Assembly (NCBI GenBank): GCA_003484585.1
Contig: DNBZ01000080.1
Location: forward strand, 1-5,683
Direction of reading: 5' to 3'
DNA: 5,683 nucleotides
From: Bacteroidota bacterium
GTDB taxonomy: Bacteria > Bacteroidota > Bacteroidia > NS11-12g > UBA9320
Part shown: in pieces, positions 1 to 4,913 of the stretch
How the letters are laid out: each line of letters begins with the position of its first letter
Numbering within the stretch: position 1 is the first letter of the stretch
Notes under the pieces: generated by a model
What the model was told of the DNA's origin: nothing
The model's database searches: none
The model's input: the letters and a program-made list of their open reading frames with translations, nothing else
Position numbers and translations under genes: made by a program

Positions 1-516
1 CGTTTGGAGCGTGAGTTAGGAGCTAGTTTTGGTGTCTTAGAAGTTAGTTATCCGCAAAATGTTTTTCAGCAGATAGATAGAAATCGTAGAATAATTAGTT
101 TCTGGCTACCTGCACTAAGTATTATGCTCATCATAGTGGCTATAGTACTTATGTCTAATACTATTAAGATTCTTATCTATTCAGATAGATTTATAATAAA
201 GAATCAGCAACTGATAGGGGCCACTCAGAAATTTATTTTAAAACCATATAAAAAAATATCTCTTAAATGGACTATTTATAGTTTCTGTATAGGGACTATA
301 CTAGTAGCAGGCACTATATGGTTAATATTCAACTTGCTCAGTGTTTCTATGGACTTAAATCTAAGAGCTATTGGGCTTCATTTTGCACAAAACTGGTATC
401 AATACATTTTGATGTTATTTTTGCTGTTAGTAGGTGTGGCAGCAGTAATTTATATTGCTACTCATTTGGCGACCAAAAAATATTTAAATACGCACTCAGA
501 TAATCTATACAATTAA
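1..516 (+). CDS. ftsX: Cell division protein FtsX, C-terminal part (5' end outside window)
   Basis: The frame is open from the first base, so this is the end of a longer gene; 171 residues are visible. FtsX is the permease-like partner of the ATPase FtsE. In the inner membrane the pair relays cell-division signals to periplasmic peptidoglycan hydrolases. What is seen: a short end of the periplasmic loop (visible residues 1-30), then three hydrophobic segments at about 32-53, 90-113 and 133-155. These fit the last three of FtsX's four membrane spans. Between the first two lies a cytoplasmic stretch with the family pattern LIGAT..FILKPY (about 71-83). The polar end (KKYLNTHSDNLYN) is a normal cytoplasmic tail. 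The first span and most of the periplasmic domain lie upstream of the window. A TTG at base 4 could be mistaken for a start but falls inside the periplasmic domain. Five bases separate it from the next gene, which suggests one transcript. Family assignment is firm from topology, motif and neighbours. Confidence 0.9.
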   Translation, partial: RLERELGASFGVLEVSYPQNVFQQIDRNRRIISFWLPALSIMLIIVAIVLMSNTIKILIYSDRFIIKNQQLIGATQKFILKPYKKISLKWTIYSFCIGTILVAGTIWLIFNLLSVSMDLNLRAIGLHFAQNWYQYILMLFLLLVGVAAVIYIATHLATKKYLNTHSDNLYN

Positions 517-521
517 TATAA

Positions 522-764
522 ATGGCAAAGGATAAGAAAAATAAAGCAGGTACTCAGGTACCACAAGGTCAATTCGTTTTTGGTAAGCAAAACTATCAGC
601 TAATGCTTATCGGACTTGCAGTTATCATACTTGGCTTTGTGCTCATGTATGGCAAGGAGGGAGATATCTATGATTTCAGAAGAATTACACTAGCTCCTAT
701 AGTAGTAATGGCTGGATTCGTTATCGAAATATTTGCCATATTACGAAAGCCTAAAAGCGAGTAA
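522..764 (+). CDS. DUF3098 family small membrane protein
   Basis: This 80-residue protein has a charged Lys-rich start (residues 2-9), a conserved-looking F.FGK.NY block (18-25), a membrane span (about 27-43), a short loop with IYDFRRITLAP (49-59) and a second span (about 58-74), then a basic end. The order and the FGKQNY and RRITLAP signatures match DUF3098, a Bacteroidota family normally encoded next to ftsX. No biochemical function is known to me. A helper of FtsX or of envelope growth is an inference from gene order alone. The ATG lies 5 bases after the ftsX stop with no Shine-Dalgarno sequence, and the stop TAA overlaps the uppP start as TAATG, so translation of the two is probably coupled. 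Full length for the family. Confidence 0.88.
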   Translation: MAKDKKNKAGTQVPQGQFVFGKQNYQLMLIGLAVIILGFVLMYGKEGDIYDFRRITLAPIVVMAGFVIEIFAILRKPKSE

Positions 765-1558
765 TGAGTATATGGGAGTCTATAGTTCTTGGGGTTATCC
801 AGGGGCTTACAGAGTTCTTGCCTGTGAGTAGTAGTGGCCACATAGAGATAGGGCAGGCACTACTAGGTACAGAGAGTTTAAAGGAACAAGAGGAGTTGCT
901 GAGTGTGGTTTTGCACGCAGCGACTGCACTCGCCACTATCGTGGTTTTCAGAAAAGATATTTTAACTATTCTTCAAGGATTGGTCAGTAAAGAGGATAAG
1001 GAACAAAAGCGATTTTCGTTATTTGTAATTATCTCCATGATACCCGCAGCCATAGTAGGTGTATTTTTTGACGACTTATTAGATCAACTTTTTGAGGGTC
1101 AATTGGTGTTGGTATGTTCTATGCTGTTGCTTACCGGAGCACTATTGCTGTTTGCGGAAAGAGCAAAAATAGAAAGCACAGAAAAACTAACATGGGGCAA
1201 AGCTCTCATTATAGGCATAGCACAAGCTATTGCAATACTTCCCGGTATATCAAGGTCTGGAGCTACTATTTCTACTAGTATTTTATTGAAAGTGGATAGA
1301 GCTCAGGCTGCACGTTTTTCCTTTCTAATGGTAGTGCCCCTTATTTTGGGTAAAATGGCTAAAGATATATTAGATGGGAAATTGCAATTGTCAGAAGATT
1401 TGGTAATGCCGTTTGTAGCTGGTTTTGTAGCTGCACTGCTTGCGGGCATATTCGCCTGCCAATGGATGATAGCTATAGTAAAGAAGAGTAAGCTATCCTA
1501 TTTTGCTTACTACTGTTGGTTAGTAGGGATAGTAGGATTAATCTATACCTTAGTTTAA
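764..1558 (+). CDS. uppP: Undecaprenyl-diphosphatase UppP (BacA family)
   Basis: This integral membrane enzyme dephosphorylates undecaprenyl pyrophosphate to the monophosphate. That regenerates the lipid carrier used for peptidoglycan and surface polysaccharides, and gives bacitracin resistance when abundant. The 264-residue length is normal. Both signature motifs are intact: QGLTEFLPVSSSGH (13-26), with the (E/Q)xxxE acid pair position at Q13/E17 and His26, and PGISRSGAT (160-168), whose Arg164 corresponds to the essential arginine of the E. coli enzyme. Several hydrophobic segments run through the rest (for example 86-102, 114-130, 185-197, 213-232, 246-263). The start ATG overlaps the stop of the preceding gene by one base, which fixes the start and implies translational coupling. 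It is the last plus-strand gene of this operon in the window; its 3' end overlaps the opposing apaG by 9 bases. It is probably expressed constitutively with ftsX. Confidence 0.96.
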   Translation: MSIWESIVLGVIQGLTEFLPVSSSGHIEIGQALLGTESLKEQEELLSVVLHAATALATIVVFRKDILTILQGLVSKEDKEQKRFSLFVIISMIPAAIVGVFFDDLLDQLFEGQLVLVCSMLLLTGALLLFAERAKIESTEKLTWGKALIIGIAQAIAILPGISRSGATISTSILLKVDRAQAARFSFLMVVPLILGKMAKDILDGKLQLSEDLVMPFVAGFVAALLAGIFACQWMIAIVKKSKLSYFAYYCWLVGIVGLIYTLV

Positions 1559-1933
1559 TACAAAGTCTGGAACTAGTACCATCTGTGGTACATTTACTAG
1601 AAAAATAGAGCGTGTAGTCAGTTCTTCAAAGGTAAAAAATCCTTTCATAGATCCATATTCACAGATTAGCGGACACCACGATTCATACTCAAATTTTTTT
1701 CCGGGTTTTAGAATTGGCATTTGCCCTATAACCCCAGCACCTTCTACTTCTCGCTCGTCATCTAGTCCATCTGCTATGAGCCAGTATCTACGCTGTAGTT
1801 TTACTGTATAGGCCGATTGGTTTATGATAGTAATATGGTAGCTATAGACATATTGTGCTCCCTGCATACGTTGTTTTTTTTCATACTTTGGTGCTGCTTC
1901 TATGGCTATTTGTGTTGCTAGTTCTTCTATCAA
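1550..1933 (-). CDS. apaG: ApaG domain protein
   Basis: 127 residues, the usual length for stand-alone ApaG, a small cytosolic protein with a fibronectin-III/Ig-like beta sandwich. It was named for effects on Ap4A and on cobalt/magnesium tolerance in enterobacteria; its molecular role is unsettled. What identifies it is the strand pattern YSYHITIINQS (30-40), RRYWLIADG (48-56), the glycine-rich GAGVIGQMPILKPG (65-78), then FEYESWCPL (81-89) and GSMKGFF (94-100). All follow the family order. The start is unusual: no ATG or GTG lies between the upstream in-frame stop at 1961-1963 and the conserved ATQIAIEA region, so TTG at 1933 is the only conventional start that keeps that region. The next ATG (residue 23) would delete the first strand. 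It is convergent with and overlaps uppP, and diverges from recR. No clear promoter box was found for it in the 91-base gap. Family call firm; start less so. Confidence 0.9.
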   Translation of the reverse strand: MIEELATQIAIEAAPKYEKKQRMQGAQYVYSYHITIINQSAYTVKLQRRYWLIADGLDDEREVEGAGVIGQMPILKPGKKFEYESWCPLICEYGSMKGFFTFEELTTRSIFLVNVPQMVLVPDFVLN

Positions 1934-1984
1934 ACGATTCTCTATTAATTCTACTGCAAGTTAAACACAACATTTTGATTTATG

Positions 1985-2014
1985 TTGTATTCTTAGTGTC
2001 AGTATTTACTTTTG
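1985..2014 (+). promoter_or_regulatory. Predicted Bacteroidota-type promoter of recR
   Basis: TTG at 1985-1987 is followed, after 19 bases, by TACTTTTG at 2007-2014, an exact fit to the TAnnTTTG -7 box with its -33 TTG described for Bacteroides and Flavobacterium. Transcription would begin near base 2018, only about 7 bases before the recR ATG, so the message would be almost leaderless. The boxes and spacing are seen directly. Use in vivo is inferred. Confidence 0.6.
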
Positions 2015-2024
2015 TGCCTAGTAT

Positions 2025-2630
2025 ATGAGTACTTCTTCTAACCTTATAAATAAAGCAGTGGAGCAGCTTTCTAAATTTCCTGGAATAGGTAAAAAAAGTG
2101 CTTTGCGTATGGCTCTGCATTTACTCAAAAGGTCTGAAGGAGATACTATAGACTTGAGTCAAGCCTTAATTAATCTAAGAACAGAGATGCAGTTTTGTAG
2201 TCAATGCTATAATCTTAGTGATGATGTACTCTGTAATGTGTGCAAGTCTCCTAGCAAGGACGGGAGTTTAGTATGTATAGTGAAAGATTTTCAGGATGTC
2301 ATAGCTATAGAAAATACGGGTCAGTACAATGGACATTTTCATGTATTAGGAGGCCTTATATCTCCTGTAGATGGTGTAGGACCTAGCGATGTAAAAATAC
2401 CTGAACTCTTTATACGAGTGAGCAAAGGAGAGATCAAAGAAGCCATAATAGCTTTGAGTTCTACTCTAGAAGGAGATACCACAGAATACTACATTGCCAA
2501 AAAACTCAGAGAACAAGGTGTCAAAGTATCTACCTTATCTAAAGGTATTGCCGTAGGCGGAGAGCTAGAATATGCAGACGAAATGACCTTGGCTAGGTCT
2601 ATTCGAAATAGAGTGAACCTGGAGGGTTAA
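2025..2630 (+). CDS. recR: Recombination mediator protein RecR
   Basis: RecR works with RecO (and RecF) to load RecA onto SSB-coated single-stranded DNA at gaps during recombinational repair. The 201 residues have the family layout: helix-hairpin-helix FPGIGKKSALRMALHLL (18-34), a four-cysteine zinc site (C58, C61, C70, C73), a Toprim domain (about 81-177) with GQYNGHFHVLGGLISPVDG (99-117), and the C-terminal ADEMTLARSIRNR (184-196). The ATG is placed as in other RecRs, just before a S.LI..AVEQL helix, so the start is secure even though no Shine-Dalgarno sequence precedes it. Oddity: the usual VVE of the first Toprim strand reads CIVK (84-87), so the normally acidic position is K87. RecR needs no strand-cleavage chemistry, and Gln occurs there in Bacillus, so function is probably kept. 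Its stop shares TTAA with the stop of the opposing methyltransferase gene. Confidence 0.97.
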   Translation: MSTSSNLINKAVEQLSKFPGIGKKSALRMALHLLKRSEGDTIDLSQALINLRTEMQFCSQCYNLSDDVLCNVCKSPSKDGSLVCIVKDFQDVIAIENTGQYNGHFHVLGGLISPVDGVGPSDVKIPELFIRVSKGEIKEAIIALSSTLEGDTTEYYIAKKLREQGVKVSTLSKGIAVGGELEYADEMTLARSIRNRVNLEG

Positions 2631-3418
2631 TCCTCGTGTATAGGTTGCACAACCATATAACTTGCTGTGATAAAGAAATTTCTAAGAAACGGAATAGCAC
2701 TTATTAGGCCTATTTGTTTTCGTGGCTTTATCCCAAACTTGGTTTCATAATTAGGATTAACTAACCAGTCCGTCTGTTTTAGCTTACGGTAGTTATTTTT
2801 CTTTAATACACGATTGAGTCGATCTATGGAAATGCCCGTGTCATATATTTCTAACATTGCTTCTATCTTATCGTCGGTTTCACCTAGTACTTTAAGCAAA
2901 CTTTTGTATGCGACTCTAGGTATAATATGGTAATAAGGTAGCTTAGAAAATAACTTATTTTTCAGCAGTTGTTGGTGTCCGCCAAATGGATTATACCAAG
3001 GTGGGAAGCCAATAAAATATAAGCCATCTGGCTTCATAAAATCCCTGCATCTGCCCATAAAAAGCTCTTGATTTGGAATATGCTCTATTACATCTCTAGT
3101 GATTATAATGTCAAACCTCTCAGGTGACACCGTATCGTATATATCTTCCGCTATTAGCTCAAGGTTGGCCTCGTTTGGATGGCCAGCAAAGAATATTTTT
3201 CCGTTCTCTATACGTCCCTTAGATATATCTATACCTACACATCTACATCCTAGATCTAAAAAGGGTTTCAGGTTTCCCGCTTCACCACATCCTATTTCTA
3301 ATACAGTGCAGTTTTTATCTACCTTTCTAAGCGAAGAGAGGTATGGAATCACGTACTTCTGTGTAGTGAGTGCTTGCTCGTTAAAATACCGTTTACCGTC
3401 TGAATGGCGTTCTTGCAT
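2627..3418 (-). CDS. Class I SAM-dependent methyltransferase, substrate unknown
   Basis: 263 residues. The N-terminal two thirds form a Rossmann-type methyltransferase: motif I VLEIGCGEAGN (39-49) binds SAM, the acidic end of the second strand is D64 in VGIDIS (61-66), AEDIY (90-94) lies in the third, and FDIIITRDVIEHIPN (102-116) is the motif II region with the DVIEH pattern of UbiG-like enzymes. A FPPWYNPFGGHQQ stretch (138-150) follows. I recall similar segments in methyltransferases near surface-glycan genes. The C-terminal part (about 190-263) is variable and ends in a hydrophobic stretch (238-258) that may touch membrane or substrate. The acceptor cannot be deduced. It starts 14 bases after the ricT stop, so it is probably co-transcribed with ricT, and its stop overlaps that of convergent recR by 4 bases. 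The ATG is supported by a purine-rich sequence directly upstream. Confidence 0.87.
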   Translation of the reverse strand: MQERHSDGKRYFNEQALTTQKYVIPYLSSLRKVDKNCTVLEIGCGEAGNLKPFLDLGCRCVGIDISKGRIENGKIFFAGHPNEANLELIAEDIYDTVSPERFDIIITRDVIEHIPNQELFMGRCRDFMKPDGLYFIGFPPWYNPFGGHQQLLKNKLFSKLPYYHIIPRVAYKSLLKVLGETDDKIEAMLEIYDTGISIDRLNRVLKKNNYRKLKQTDWLVNPNYETKFGIKPRKQIGLISAIPFLRNFFITASYMVVQPIHED

Positions 3419-3432
3419 TTATACCCTTTCTC
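3419..3432 (-). promoter_or_regulatory. Purine-rich Shine-Dalgarno-like site before the methyltransferase gene
   Basis: The whole ricT-to-methyltransferase gap reads GAGAAAGGGTATAA on the minus strand, with GGG five bases from the ATG. It resembles a Shine-Dalgarno sequence, while the other complete genes here have none, as is usual for Bacteroidota. It may aid reinitiation after ricT or be chance. Confidence 0.35.
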
Positions 3433-4794
3433 TTAGTTGTCTTGTTTTGGAGCAGAATCATCTGGCTTAGGGCCATTCTTACCTCTGTTTGCTCTATTAG
3501 GATTTGGCTTCTTATTCGGGTTAGGTCTTCTACGTTCTCCTCTTGGGTTATCGTCTTTTCTGTCACCACTCGGCTTTTGTCCTCCTGGTTGGTCTTTCTG
3601 ATCCTTATCTCCGGGCTTGTTTGTTTTGCGATTGTTTGGGTTTCTGTTCCCGCTTTTATTTCTGTTTCCGCCTTTAGACTTAGAACGATTTCCTTTGTTC
3701 TTATCATCCATACGAGTAAGGTCTGTATCGCCTAGTAGATCATCCTTAAACTCTAGAGTCTTGAAAGCTATCTCAGCACCTTTAGCTGTATCACTAAGGG
3801 TCATAGGAGTTTTACCTTTCTTGTTTTCCGCTATTATCTCGTTTACTCTATCTACATCCACAGGTATCCAGTCAAAGCTATTTTCATAGCAGTACCAAGC
3901 GGTCCCTTTTAGAATGTCGATTTTTCGAAGAGAAGCTAATCCAGATTCTGTCTTTAGTTTTATACTATCAGATGGAAATTCATTTAATTTCTCTGTATAG
4001 ACCTCTAGTTCGTAGTTTAAGCAACACTTCAATCTTCCGCATTGTCCACTTAGCTTGAGCATATTAATAGAGAGATTCTGTATTTTAGGAGCAGACATAC
4101 TTACTACTTTGTAGTCTGTAAGCCACGTACTGCAGCACAGTTCTCTACCGCAGCTTCCTATGCCACCTAGTCTAGATGCCTCTTCTCTATAACTCACTTG
4201 CAGCATTTGTATTCTGCTTTTAAAAGAGGATGCATATCGGCGTATGAGTTCTCTAAAGTCTACACGACCTTCTGAAGTATAGTAGAAAGTTACTTTTTTG
4301 CCATCCCCCTGAAACTCGATATCACTTATCTTCATTTTGAGACGAAGTTGAAGTGCTATAGTTCTAGCTTCTTCTAAAGTTTTTTGCTCTTTGTCTTTAT
4401 ACTCTTGGTATTTTTTTATTTCGGACTCAGTAGCTATGCTTTGAATATTACGCATTTCTGCATTGTCTTCTTCTACTCCGTATTTTTTTAAGTGAAGCTT
4501 TACTAATTCTCCTGCTAGTGATATTTGACCTACATCATAGCCTATATCTGAGTCTACTATTACGTAATCGCCAGTAAATAGTTCTAAGCCTTTTACGTTT
4601 TTGTAGAATAGTTTCTTACTCCCCTTGAAACGAACCTCTACTATGTTAAATGGTTTATAATCCTCTGGCAATACCATGTCGGTAAGCCAATTATATACAT
4701 TTAATTTATTGCAACTGCCTGTACTGCAACTGCCATTATTCCCACATCCGGGGCTATGACTTCCATTATTAGTTCCGCAACTTCCGCATCCCAT
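3433..4794 (-). CDS. ricT: PSP1/RicT family protein with Cys-rich start and long basic disordered tail
   Basis: 453 residues. Three parts are visible. The start (1-30) has five cysteines (C3, C6, C17, C23, C28) among Gly, Ser and Asn, possibly a metal or Fe-S site. The core (about 31-325) holds the PSP1 domain (residues about 100-190), followed by the paired signatures CGRELCC (215-221) and CGRLKCCL (252-259) typical of the RicT/YaaT family. The tail (about 363-453) has no aliphatic or aromatic residue except two Ala, and is dominated by Lys, Arg, Asn, Asp, Pro and Gly. In Bacillus, RicT joins RicA and RicF in an Fe-S complex that steers RNase Y in mRNA processing. Whether the Bacteroidota protein does the same is not known to me, and no ricA or ricF homologue is in the window. 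The leader carries two inverted repeats and an A-rich stretch before the ATG. The methyltransferase gene follows after 14 bases. The family call is firm, the gene symbol by homology only. Confidence 0.88.
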   Translation of the reverse strand: MGCGSCGTNNGSHSPGCGNNGSCSTGSCNKLNVYNWLTDMVLPEDYKPFNIVEVRFKGSKKLFYKNVKGLELFTGDYVIVDSDIGYDVGQISLAGELVKLHLKKYGVEEDNAEMRNIQSIATESEIKKYQEYKDKEQKTLEEARTIALQLRLKMKISDIEFQGDGKKVTFYYTSEGRVDFRELIRRYASSFKSRIQMLQVSYREEASRLGGIGSCGRELCCSTWLTDYKVVSMSAPKIQNLSINMLKLSGQCGRLKCCLNYELEVYTEKLNEFPSDSIKLKTESGLASLRKIDILKGTAWYCYENSFDWIPVDVDRVNEIIAENKKGKTPMTLSDTAKGAEIAFKTLEFKDDLLGDTDLTRMDDKNKGNRSKSKGGNRNKSGNRNPNNRKTNKPGDKDQKDQPGGQKPSGDRKDDNPRGERRRPNPNKKPNPNRANRGKNGPKPDDSAPKQDN

Positions 4795-4831
4795 ATCTAT
4801 ATATTCTCTTTGCTTTTGATTTTTTGAGTTT

Positions 4832-4866
4832 TTATGAATTAGATAAATAGTCCAACTAATTCATAA
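4832..4866. repeat. Perfect 11-bp inverted repeat in the ricT leader
   Basis: Arms at 4832-4842 (TTATGAATTAG) and 4856-4866 (CTAATTCATAA) are exact reverse complements, separated by 13 bases. They lie between the ATP-grasp stop and the ricT start. On the minus strand the repeat is followed by an A-rich stretch, not a U-tract, so a simple intrinsic terminator is unlikely. An RNA hairpin in the ricT leader or a binding site for a dimeric regulator both fit. Confidence 0.75.
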
Positions 4867-4879
4867 GTGTATTATACAC
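4867..4879. repeat. Short palindrome abutting the ricT leader inverted repeat
   Basis: GTGTAT (4867-4872) and ATACAC (4874-4879) are exact inverted arms around a single base. With no gap, this palindrome touches the larger inverted repeat at 4832-4866. One base between the arms rules out a tight RNA hairpin of full length, so a protein-binding site is the more natural reading. The minus strand also reads TATAAT here. Palindromes of this size can occur by chance in AT-rich DNA. Confidence 0.5.
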
Positions 4880-4883
4880 AGTT

Positions 4884-4891
4884 CAAATATA
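4884..4891 (-). promoter_or_regulatory. Possible -7 box for ricT
   Basis: The minus strand reads TATATTTG, matching TAnnTTTG. A start about 4 bases downstream would be near 4880, so the transcript would begin at the palindrome and carry the inverted repeat in an approximately 85-base leader. No TTG is found at the expected -33 position, so the promoter is only half supported. Confidence 0.35.
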
Positions 4892-4894
4892 TCT

Positions 4895-4913
4895 AAAAAA
4901 GCCTTAAGGATTT
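4895..4913 (-). terminator. Weak candidate terminator after the ATP-grasp gene
   Basis: Directly at the stop codon the minus strand has AAATCC, loop TTAA, GGCTTT and then further T residues (six in a row, 4900-4895). The stem has only two G-C pairs and one mismatch, so it is weak. The position and T run are right for an intrinsic terminator, the stability is not. Confidence 0.25.

Noticed and set aside
175..190. Inverted repeat ATCTAT/ATAGAT with a four-base loop
   Set aside because: Six-base AT-rich arms inside ftsX coding sequence with no neighbouring signal. Expected by chance.
751..936. 61-residue minus-strand open frame
   Set aside because: It is antisense to the start of uppP, including its QGLTEFLPVSSSGH motif. 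No support for expression.
1934..1984. Promoter for apaG on the minus strand
   Set aside because: Only isolated TTG triplets were found, with no TAnnTTTG at the right distance, so no site is called.
3393..3707. 104-residue minus-strand open frame overlapping the RicT tail and the start of the methyltransferase
   Set aside because: It follows from the low-complexity, A/G-rich coding of the RicT tail. The predicted protein is Thr/Glu/Lys-rich without a recognisable domain, and it collides with two well-supported genes.
3099..3889. Several plus-strand open frames of 90-123 residues
   Set aside because: They are antisense to the methyltransferase and ricT, whose own frames hold clear motifs. 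These frames are hydrophobic or low-complexity shadows.
4832..4866. Reading the ricT leader inverted repeat as an intrinsic terminator
   Set aside because: Neither strand has a T run after the second arm, the stem is AT-rich and the loop is 13 bases. It does not fit a standard terminator.
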